Below are positions 57,834-64,000 of a stretch of 64,000 nt of DNA, piece after piece. Under the pieces are notes generated by a model that was not told the origin of the DNA, did not search any database, and saw only the letters and a list, made by a program, of their open reading frames with translations. Position numbers and translations under genes: made by a program. Origin of the DNA: Acinetobacter albensis. GTDB lineage: Bacteria; Pseudomonadota; Gammaproteobacteria; Pseudomonadales; Moraxellaceae. How positions within the stretch are numbered: the stretch's first letter is position 1; every line of letters begins with the position of its first letter. The DNA is taken from contig NZ_FMBK01000015.1 in NCBI RefSeq assembly GCF_900095025.1, positions 31,615 to 95,614 on the forward strand, read 5' to 3'.

Positions 57834-59762
57834 TTAAAACCCATGTTTTGGTTTGATTGCATAAACGTCAGTTTTTAAAAAAAGTCGAATTTTTTTTGCT
57901 TGTCCAAAATGATAAGCTTTGATTAGTCCTTGTGAGTTTAAATTTGTTATATGTTGATGAGGCATACCTAAATATTTGCTTGCTTCAGCTCCTGTGAAGT
58001 AGTTTTTTCTTAAATTGTTAATATTGTTTAATTCCGAATGTGAAACATACTTATAGATTTTTAAATCAATAATTTTTAGGTATTTAGTATCAATCCAGTA
58101 TTTTTTTAACCAATTAGGTGGACAGTCAATAAAAGAAGATATATTTTTAAAATTGATAAATTTGTCACTATTAAGAATATTGTTAACATAATTTATTGAC
58201 TCTTCATCTATATATAAAGACTGTAGCAAAGACTTTTTATATGATTTCAATATTTTATGCTTAATAAGTTTTTTTACATCGTTAATAGGGATTTTTAGTT
58301 TTAAAGAAACTTTGCTTAACTCATTTATATCTAGGTTGTATATATAGGATTTATAACCAAATCTCGTGTCATAATTTTTTATTTCAACGATTTTTTCATG
58401 AGTCAAATGCTTTATATCCGCACGTTTAAAAACATCAATTTTAACATCATTAATTAAAGGACCATGTATAGCCTCAATACCGATAGATCTTAGTTTTGCG
58501 GTAAGATATTGAGTAAGAACACCCAAATCTTTTGCTAGGCGATGGACAGTTATAAATTCCTGATTAAATTTTAGTAAGTCCTTTTTAGTAATGACAGTAT
58601 ATGATTTATTGTCTTTATGAATAACCTTTTTTATTAAAATTTGATCTGTTGAAAAAAGCTTAGATGTTAATTCATAGTAAATTCCTAGAACTTCGGATGC
58701 TTCTTTTAGTGTTAAATATTTTTCTTCTTCTCTTGCATTAATTGGATCAGGATGTAAAACATCTAGCAAGAAGTTATTCACCTTTTTAGCTGAAAATCCG
58801 TATTCACCTTTTAAAAATGAAAATTCATCTGCATCTAATTTTGCACGATTAGCATTAATTAGAATAGCTGTTGTTCTTTTTGTTAACACAAAATCATCTT
58901 TCAGTGTTTCAAAATCAGAACCGTTAAATGTGTATTTTTTAAATATTTCATTTACAAATTGATGTATTTTAGGATCCATAGACGATAAAAAGTGGACTAA
59001 CAATAATTTAGGGTGTCCATGAGATTTATTATTATTAATAATTTTAACAAAAATTTCTTCTGCGCTAGATAAATTTGAGAAAAATAAATAAGTTAGTAGT
59101 ATTGGAGGTTCATCAATAACAAAATTTTTAAAAGTGATATAGGTGGCTTGTATAGCTGATAGAAAAATCTTTATCGATTTCACTAAATTTAAATTGTCAG
59201 ATGATAATTGATCTAAAAACCATCTGTTTGCTTCAGTTTCATACTTTAATAATTTTTTCGATGTGTCTAAGATAAAAGTCTTCCGACATTTATAGCACTC
59301 ATCAATTTTTTTACGATTCGCATTAATAGTATGACGGCAATAGTTACATTCGGTTATCAATTTTGTTTGATGAACTATACAACAAGTTAAGTGTTTTAAT
59401 AACCATTCAGTTCTTAATATACCATTTTCATTGATACACTCAGTGCATAGTTTTGATCCATCTGCACAAAAAAAGTGATAAGAAATCGGCTTTGATTTCC
59501 ACATACGTTGTGATCTTTTTGTTGGTCCATATATACTTGGAATAATATTGATACTAGATTTACAAATGCCTAATTTTAAAGCTATTTTTTCAAATTTTAT
59601 TTGGTCACTTAACATACTGTTTAAGCTTTTAGTATGTACTGGAAAGCCATAAGCATTTAAAAATGATGAAAGAGACGTATAACCATTTTTATAAGATGCT
59701 CGAAGTAATAGACTCGCAGCAGATTCACTCGGAAGTGGTATAGGTATATATAAAAGTGTCAT
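57834..59762 (-). CDS. tniQ: TniQ/TnsD-type target selection protein
   Basis: TniQ/TnsD proteins choose the insertion site and recruit TnsC. The 642 residues begin with a TniQ domain (LLYIPIPLPSESAASLLLR), followed by zinc-ligand pairs CTEC (106-109), CCIVH (127-131), CNYC (139-142) and CYKC (156-159). The C-terminal half is a long extension with at least three helix-turn-helix/MerR-like segments (LTLKEASEVLGIYYE near 349, VHRLAKDLGVLTQYL near 405, GAEASKYLGMPHQHITN near 591). Length exceeds Tn7 TnsD (about 500), so a sequence-specific attTn-binding role is inferred. It is the last gene of the operon and nearest to kbp. Confidence 0.88.
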   Translation of the reverse strand: MTLLYIPIPLPSESAASLLLRASYKNGYTSLSSFLNAYGFPVHTKSLNSMLSDQIKFEKIALKLGICKSSINIIPSIYGPTKRSQRMWKSKPISYHFFCADGSKLCTECINENGILRTEWLLKHLTCCIVHQTKLITECNYCRHTINANRKKIDECYKCRKTFILDTSKKLLKYETEANRWFLDQLSSDNLNLVKSIKIFLSAIQATYITFKNFVIDEPPILLTYLFFSNLSSAEEIFVKIINNNKSHGHPKLLLVHFLSSMDPKIHQFVNEIFKKYTFNGSDFETLKDDFVLTKRTTAILINANRAKLDADEFSFLKGEYGFSAKKVNNFLLDVLHPDPINAREEEKYLTLKEASEVLGIYYELTSKLFSTDQILIKKVIHKDNKSYTVITKKDLLKFNQEFITVHRLAKDLGVLTQYLTAKLRSIGIEAIHGPLINDVKIDVFKRADIKHLTHEKIVEIKNYDTRFGYKSYIYNLDINELSKVSLKLKIPINDVKKLIKHKILKSYKKSLLQSLYIDEESINYVNNILNSDKFINFKNISSFIDCPPNWLKKYWIDTKYLKIIDLKIYKYVSHSELNNINNLRKNYFTGAEASKYLGMPHQHITNLNSQGLIKAYHFGQAKKIRLFLKTDVYAIKPKHGF

Positions 59763-59773
59763 ATTTTATCTAA

Positions 59774-60730
59774 TTAATGAATTGATTTATAGAAACTGAA
59801 AAGTTCTTTTTCAGACATATTAAAAGGATTAGTTGTTGATAGACGTACTGAGCTAGTAATATCTGTTTCCCATGCCTTAGCAAAATGCTCAGGAGTTAAT
59901 ACTATAGAATTAGTACTTAATTGAAAAAATAGCGCGCGTTTTATCAGTGACATTAAAAAATCATGATAGCCAGCTGTCGCAATAAATAACATTAATACAA
60001 ACCTATCCTCTGCTATGTCTTCCGTACAAATTTGCATTTCATTTCGAATAAACTCTTGAACTTGATAGATAAATGGTTTGATATGTGTTCTTTCTGGATC
60101 ATTATTAATTGTTAATGGGTTTAAATAAAATTGATCTTTATAGCGTCGACTCTGTTGACTATCACGTAAAAATAATTCTACATATTGAGGTAATGAAACA
60201 AGGCATATACAGATCTTATTCGCATCACCTAAGGTTTTGATCCAATTCGCAATATTCTCATTACTTGTAGTGTATTTTTTGTGTGATGATTCTGTTGAAT
60301 ATACATGATGAAATTCATCAAAAATTATTAACTTTGTTCTACTAATTTTTAATTTTTGAGCGAGTCTTATATATCTATCAAATGTTGAACCAGTTGAAGG
60401 ATTAATATCACCTAGTTTCTGCAACATTAGCTTTGTTAAATTATCGATATTCGTCTTTGCTGGTATTTGGATATAAAAAGCAGGTTTTATGACGATTGAA
60501 TAGCCTTCATTGGAAATAACTTCATCAGTAAAGTTTTCTAGTATTTTATTACATATAGTGGTTTTACCGAGTCCACCTTCAGCGACTAGAAGACAATTAA
60601 TTGATTTGTTTGGTGAAAATAGAGTTTCTTCCCAACACCTAAAAATACCATCAATAGCATTTTTATACTCTTTATGAGTAATAATACAATAGTCTAACTT
60701 TGCTATGGTAGATAAAATATTAGTATTCAT
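59774..60730 (-). CDS. tnsC: TnsC-like AAA+ transposition regulator
   Basis: TnsC is the ATPase linking target selection to the transposase. The 318-residue form starting at ATG 60730 has a GGGG site 7 bp upstream; an in-frame ATG at 60742 has none. Walker A AEGGLGKTT is at 50-58 and Walker B LIIFDEFHHV ends at about 143, with sensor-region residues in LVSLPQYVELFLR. It overlaps the tnsB stop by 11 bp. It is short relative to Tn7 TnsC (555 residues), closer to the TniB-like size. Confidence 0.9.
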   Translation of the reverse strand: MNTNILSTIAKLDYCIITHKEYKNAIDGIFRCWEETLFSPNKSINCLLVAEGGLGKTTICNKILENFTDEVISNEGYSIVIKPAFYIQIPAKTNIDNLTKLMLQKLGDINPSTGSTFDRYIRLAQKLKISRTKLIIFDEFHHVYSTESSHKKYTTSNENIANWIKTLGDANKICICLVSLPQYVELFLRDSQQSRRYKDQFYLNPLTINNDPERTHIKPFIYQVQEFIRNEMQICTEDIAEDRFVLMLFIATAGYHDFLMSLIKRALFFQLSTNSIVLTPEHFAKAWETDITSSVRLSTTNPFNMSEKELFSFYKSIH

Positions 60731-62579
60731 AAGAATCCCCATTCAATGATTCATATGAGAATTCATCGAAATTTCCAAACTCTATTTTTTCCGTAATTAA
60801 TTGATGATTAATTATTTTTTTAGAAGGACTAGCTTCTAAAGGCGTTAAGAATTCTAATGGATCGTGTGAATCCATAAATTTTTTTCGATTAAGTTTATTC
60901 TGTTTTTTATAGCTAATAATTAATTTATTTAACGTAATACGTGCTAACACATTTTCAGAAAATGGATAATTTTTTAGATCTTGTTCTTTTATACGTTTTT
61001 TTATATTTTGTGCTTCAATGTGATCATCTAGTGTAAGGTTATATGTATATTGTGGATCAGTTGAAATGGCTTCAATTATTTCATTACTTTCATCTGTTCT
61101 TACATAGACTTTACTTAGATCTGACTCATTTACGTAAATAGTACTATTCCTTGAATTTTTATTTTCAAGTGTTCTAAGTGCATGAGAATAATAAAATAAT
61201 TTTTCATATTGAACCTGTCCGTTAGATATCATTCTGAAATATGGGATTCGGCAGATAAAATCTGCATATTCCTCATCTATTACAATCGGACGATATGATT
61301 TTATAGCTTCATGGTATTTAGCTATAGGCACACGACTAATTCCAGAATGTAAACTTTTATGATATATATCAATCCAATTTAAAATACATTCTTTAATTTG
61401 AGAAAGAGTCAGAGAAGCAAATTTTTTAGATTCATATTCTTCTACACGAAATCTATTCGAGAAAGTTGTGCCATCAATTTTCTGTATAAAGTTATGAGCT
61501 AATGTTCTAAAAAAACGCTCTACATATGGTTTATTATCAGGTGTTTTAACTTGTGATGGTTCAAGCGTTATTTGAAGTTCTCTTGCTAGTGCAAAAACTG
61601 AATTATTTATAAATTCTGATCCGTTATCAGGAATTACTATATCAGGAACACCAAATGTAGTTACCATATTTTTCATTGCTTGAAGTGTAGTGAATGAGTT
61701 TGGCGGAGATTCAGATATATAAAATCCTAAAATAATTCTTGTAAAGATATCTATAGCCACAGTGATCCAAGGTCTACATTTTATTTTTAGAGTTTCATCA
61801 TCGAGTATGATTAAATCAAGCTGATGAGAATCAATTTCTACTAAATTTAAAAAACCTTCACTAGTTATTTTTTGCCCCGTAGCCTTAGAGTTATTTTGTG
61901 CAAAACGAGTTGAGTTTTTAGCTTTATCCTTACTATATTGATCAAAATGAAGTTTTTTTAATCGTTGAATCTGTCTTAAGCTATATAGTTCTTCCTTAGC
62001 ATATGGCAATTGATTGTCATTTAAATATTGAACCATTTCTCTATTTATATCGTCAGCACTATCCATAAATGAACGCTCAAGCGATTGTTCTAAAGCAATG
62101 CTTAATGCTTGATTTATTATTAAAGGCTTACGAGAAGAGAGATTACCTTTTCTTTGGTCAGTCAAACTTCTAATGTCGAAATTACTAGATATATATGCAT
62201 GAATCCAATTAGAAAGTGTCCTAGTGGTAGGGGGAAATAAATCATTAATATTTTGAGAAATAATAGCTATAGTATTATTTAGATTCGCCTGACTATGAGG
62301 TGAATGAGTATTTTCTAAAGCTTGTTTTACGTATCTGTATTTTCTATTTAATACTTCATATTCTTTCGAGCTTTTTAGAGTTTTACTTCTACTAAAAGTA
62401 ACTGTTATTAAGTTTTTTTTGATAATTTCATCAAAAAAATCTCTGGACCAATCTTTTCTTTTACCTCCAATGACTGATGATATTCCAACTCTATCAAGAT
62501 AGATTGAGACAATTTCATATTCACTATTTTTGTATATAAATTTCATACCAAAATGAGGTGTTATTAATAAGTCTGTCAT
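60720..62579 (-). CDS. tnsB: TnsB-like DDE transposase
   Basis: TnsB binds the end repeats and joins 3' ends to the target. The 619-residue protein has an N-terminal DNA-binding part (helix-turn-helix TRTLSNWIHAYI near 119) and an rve catalytic core with Asp250 (VEIDSHQLDL), Asp318 (IPDNGSEF) and Glu354 (KPYVERFF). A Mu-type C-terminal barrel follows, then a basic tail that would contact TnsC. A GAGGT site precedes its ATG. All three catalytic residues are intact, so it looks active. Confidence 0.93.
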   Translation of the reverse strand: MTDLLITPHFGMKFIYKNSEYEIVSIYLDRVGISSVIGGKRKDWSRDFFDEIIKKNLITVTFSRSKTLKSSKEYEVLNRKYRYVKQALENTHSPHSQANLNNTIAIISQNINDLFPPTTRTLSNWIHAYISSNFDIRSLTDQRKGNLSSRKPLIINQALSIALEQSLERSFMDSADDINREMVQYLNDNQLPYAKEELYSLRQIQRLKKLHFDQYSKDKAKNSTRFAQNNSKATGQKITSEGFLNLVEIDSHQLDLIILDDETLKIKCRPWITVAIDIFTRIILGFYISESPPNSFTTLQAMKNMVTTFGVPDIVIPDNGSEFINNSVFALARELQITLEPSQVKTPDNKPYVERFFRTLAHNFIQKIDGTTFSNRFRVEEYESKKFASLTLSQIKECILNWIDIYHKSLHSGISRVPIAKYHEAIKSYRPIVIDEEYADFICRIPYFRMISNGQVQYEKLFYYSHALRTLENKNSRNSTIYVNESDLSKVYVRTDESNEIIEAISTDPQYTYNLTLDDHIEAQNIKKRIKEQDLKNYPFSENVLARITLNKLIISYKKQNKLNRKKFMDSHDPLEFLTPLEASPSKKIINHQLITEKIEFGNFDEFSYESLNGDSYEY

Positions 62580-62588
62580 AATAAGACC

Positions 62589-63272
62589 TCAAATATCAAT
62601 ATTTGATTTTATGAATTTATAGAAAACTAGATAACATATTTCATTATATGAATATTTATATTTTGATAAATATTCTAGTAAGAAGGTGAATTTTTTATTT
62701 ATGCCTTCTGTTAATATTTGTGCTTGAATTATTCTATCTTTATCTATATTAACATTTTTAATATTTTTATAAATTCTTAGAATCGAGTTAACTTCTTTTT
62801 TGCTAGGTAATGCTATCTCATCAAATATTTTATAGTTAATGTTAAATGATTTTAAAACTTGTTTAGTTATTTCTAGCTTCTCAATTTTTTCATTCGAAAG
62901 AGATTTTAAGTTTGATTTAACCTCATGTACTTCATAGTTATGTAAGTTATTTAAAATTAAAAAATCTGGTATCGCATACATTGATTTTGAAAGCGTGACT
63001 TTTAGAGCTTGAGTTCTGTACTTTAGCACGCTCATATCACGCTCTAAGTTTAGTGCATGTGCTAGCTCAAGTTGGCTTTCTAATGAAAAAGCTCCCCCAT
63101 TTTTATAGCTTGTAAAAATAACTGTACGTTTGTTAAATGAACCGTGATATATATTTCGGATACCCAGAAACTGCCCAGAAATGGTTATTGGTTTTTCAAA
63201 AGCCTCTTGTAGTTGGGTTTTTAAGCAATTGGATATATTGAATTTTTTTCTATGGTTTGGTTTAAATCCCAT
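62589..63272 (-). CDS. tnsA: TnsA-like endonuclease
   Basis: TnsA cuts the 5' ends of the transposon, allowing cut-and-paste movement. The restriction-type active site can be traced as Glu65 (FSLESQLE), Asp103 (YAIPDFLIL) and Glu117-x-Lys119 (VHEVKS), matching the Tn7 TnsA arrangement. I choose the ATG at 63272 (MGFKPNHRKKFN, 227 residues) with AGAGG upstream; the frame also opens at a TTG at 63353 inside an inverted repeat, which is unlikely. The C-terminal helical domain probably meets TnsC. Confidence 0.88.
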   Translation of the reverse strand: MGFKPNHRKKFNISNCLKTQLQEAFEKPITISGQFLGIRNIYHGSFNKRTVIFTSYKNGGAFSLESQLELAHALNLERDMSVLKYRTQALKVTLSKSMYAIPDFLILNNLHNYEVHEVKSNLKSLSNEKIEKLEITKQVLKSFNINYKIFDEIALPSKKEVNSILRIYKNIKNVNIDKDRIIQAQILTEGINKKFTFLLEYLSKYKYSYNEICYLVFYKFIKSNIDI

Positions 63273-63307
63273 TTTAGAACCTCTAAAATAAATAAATGTA
63301 TTTATCC

Positions 63308-63330
63308 TTCGACTGTAATTTTTTGTCGAA
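63308..63330. promoter_or_regulatory. Inverted repeat TTCGAC-N11-GTCGAA before tnsA
   Basis: Six-bp arms (63308-63313, 63325-63330), 36 bp upstream of the tnsA start. A possible operator for TnsB or for the small regulator. Confidence 0.45.
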
Positions 63331-63344
63331 TCTTGACTAATTAG

Positions 63345-63395
63345 TGCAATCAAGAGATACTAAAAATACGACTAGTTAGCTTTCTCTTGATTGCA
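63345..63395. repeat. 13-bp perfect inverted repeat upstream of tnsA
   Basis: TGCAATCAAGAGA (63345-63357) and TCTCTTGATTGCA (63383-63395), with 25 bp between. It spans the -10 of the plus-strand promoter above, so it could be an operator pair for the neighbouring regulator or a long leader hairpin. Confidence 0.75.
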
Positions 63396-63402
63396 AACGG
63401 GT

Positions 63403-63427
63403 AAAGCGGATTCTATGAATCCGCTTT
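63403..63427 (+). terminator. Hairpin terminator between tnsA and the regulator
   Basis: AAAGCGGATTC pairs with GAATCCGCTTT, followed on the plus strand by ATTTTTTATT. It is T-rich on the plus side only, so it works best against rightward transcripts, though it lies just after the regulator's stop. Confidence 0.7.
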
Positions 63428-63440
63428 ATTTTTTATTAAG

Positions 63441-63632
63441 TCATTTTTCTTTCTCCTCTGAAATTAATCCAAGTTCGATAGCAATTCTTTTGCTTTCACC
63501 ACGTCGTGGTAAGCGATTTGTATTTAGAATTCTGTAAACTAAATCTCTTGAAAAATTATGTTTTAAGCTCCAGTCGGAAATCGTTATTCCGGCTTTCTCA
63601 AAATCATCTTTGATTTTCTGATTAGTCTTCAT
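63441..63632 (-). CDS. BcepMu gp16-like small DNA-binding protein
   Basis: The 63-residue protein has the pattern of the BcepMu gp16 family found in transposable phages and transposons: KIKDDFEKAGITISDWSLKH, then a helix-turn-helix (FSRDLVYRILNTN) and RRGESKRIAIELGL. It lies upstream of tnsA in the same orientation, so it probably regulates the tns operon or its own promoter. Family assignment is from memory of the motif pattern. Confidence 0.68.
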   Translation of the reverse strand: MKTNQKIKDDFEKAGITISDWSLKHNFSRDLVYRILNTNRLPRRGESKRIAIELGLISEEKEK

Positions 63633-63761
63633 AGTAGTAATAAGAATAATTTGAACATTATCTTAAAATAGTTGTTTTTTTAGATTTTGCAAGAATTTAT
63701 TATATTGGATTATATTTTTTATTATAGATATAATTAATATTATTAAAACATTTTATTTGTT

Positions 63762-64000
63762 TTAATAAATACATGATTCTATATTTTTAATAATATTAGA
63801 TATAATATTTTTCTTGTTATTGATTTTTGTAATAGTATCTTGACTGTTTTTTATATGATTTTTTAGGCAGAAATTTATCTCAGGTAATTGCTGACTAAGT
63901 TCTCGAGTTAACTGTATTTCCTGATCTTTTTTCATTATATCTAGTTCTAAAAGTCTTAATTTTTCATTTAAAACTTTTATGGCTTTTTCTTGACAATGAT
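63762..64000 (-). CDS. Partial coiled-coil gene, 3' end only
   Basis: A minus-strand frame enters from beyond 64000 and stops at 63762. The last 79 residues include EKAIKVLNEKLRLLELDIMK, a heptad-like coiled coil, and an Asn/Ile/Lys-rich end NIIKNIESCIY. I do not recognise a family. It sits 129 bp upstream of the small regulator and may be transposon cargo. Confidence 0.5.
   Translation of the reverse strand, partial: HCQEKAIKVLNEKLRLLELDIMKKDQEIQLTRELSQQLPEINFCLKNHIKNSQDTITKINNKKNIISNIIKNIESCIY

Larger units (their letters stand above)
63334..63436 (+). ncRNA. Possible short plus-strand RNA antisense to the tns leader
   Basis: TTGACT (63334-63339) and GATACT (63356-63361), 16 bp apart, form a plausible plus-strand promoter. 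A hairpin at 63403-63427 followed by a T-rich stretch is a good plus-strand terminator. The predicted transcript of about 65-70 nt (from about 63368) contains no start codon with a ribosome site. It would be complementary to a tns leader transcribed from upstream. Purely sequence-based. Confidence 0.4.
57528..64000. mobile_element. Tn7-like transposon (tnsABC-tniQ), left part
   Basis: The element contains complete tnsA, tnsB, tnsC and a TniQ/TnsD-type gene, all on the minus strand, with a small DNA-binding gene and a partial gene upstream. The sequence is much more AT-rich than its left neighbours. Candidate terminus TGTCGG is at 57528, followed by four 22-bp repeats. A 5-bp target duplication, if any, would be ATAGA (57523-57527). 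The other end is beyond the window. No cas genes are seen, so it is not shown to be a CRISPR-associated transposon. The exact left boundary is less sure than the element itself. Confidence 0.85.

Noticed and set aside
63273..63353. TTG-initiated longer tnsA
   Set aside because: It would start inside the inverted repeat without a ribosome site; the internal ATG at 63272 has AGAGG.
63345..63395. The 13-bp inverted repeat as the transposon's other end
   Set aside because: No TGT/ACA terminus and no set of 22-bp repeats; only one weak match (TACGACT...TTTC) to the TnsB site lies inside it, and regulator-like genes continue beyond.
57528..64000. CRISPR-associated transposon (CAST)
   Set aside because: No Cascade, Cas12k or array in the visible part; tnsA plus a long TniQ fits a TnsD-type element. 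Cargo beyond 64000 is unseen.

Overview
The window reads as the chromosome of an Acinetobacter-type gammaproteobacterium (Moraxellaceae). Evidence is the AT-rich sequence, an OmpA/Omp38-type porin with the Acinetobacter-like MKxSRIALA signal peptide, a membrane-bound PQQ glucose dehydrogenase next to an OprB porin, a BirA without the N-terminal repressor domain, and characteristic neighbourhoods (ypjD/ffh, gntR-smc-zipA-ligA, scpA-scpB-rluB, yceD-rpmF followed by fabD-fabG-acpP). The species cannot be fixed from the sequence alone. No rRNA or tRNA gene and no CRISPR array was seen.

Layout. 1-3.2 kb: MFS exporter with a TetR regulator, then YpjD. 3.3-7.8 kb: ffh, a small hydrolase, coaX and birA, and a TauE/SafE transporter. 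8.2-15.5 kb: a GntR regulator, smc, zipA and ligA. 16.2-22.6 kb: a bacterioferritin, an exported peroxiredoxin and the biotin operon (bioH-like, bioA, bioF, bioC, bioD). 22.8-25.4 kb: scpA-scpB-rluB, so both the SMC and the kleisin parts of condensin are in this window. 25.7-31 kb: acetyltransferase, YciO, EpmC, YceD, L32 and the fatty-acid synthesis cluster. 31-39.8 kb: amino-acid and purine/xanthine-type permeases, RsmC, TypA, MscL, parvulin, MutM and a GNAT. 39.9-46.4 kb: a beta-oxidation pair (multifunctional FadB/FadJ-like protein plus thiolase), an AraC regulator and a CoA-transferase. 46.5-57.4 kb: OprB and Gcd (periplasmic glucose oxidation), CysI with a DUF934 partner, a VOC protein, a thiolase, a lone type IV pseudopilin, OmpA and the BON-LysM protein Kbp.

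The accessory part is the right end. Just downstream of kbp a strikingly AT-rich Tn7-like transposon begins (about 57.53 kb to beyond 64 kb). All its visible genes are on the minus strand: a partial coiled-coil gene, a small BcepMu-gp16-like DNA-binding protein, tnsA, tnsB, tnsC and a long TniQ/TnsD-type target selector. Next to kbp lie four copies of a 22-bp repeat (consensus NNACGACATATAANTTTTCATT) that I read as TnsB-binding sites, preceded by a TGT terminus that is also one arm of a perfect terminator hairpin. Between tnsA and the small regulator lie two nested inverted repeats and a plus-strand promoter/terminator pair that could make a short RNA antisense to the tns leader. The opposite end and the cargo are outside the window. 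The kbp 3' end as attachment site, the end/terminator overlap and the possible antisense RNA are the observations I consider most likely to be new.
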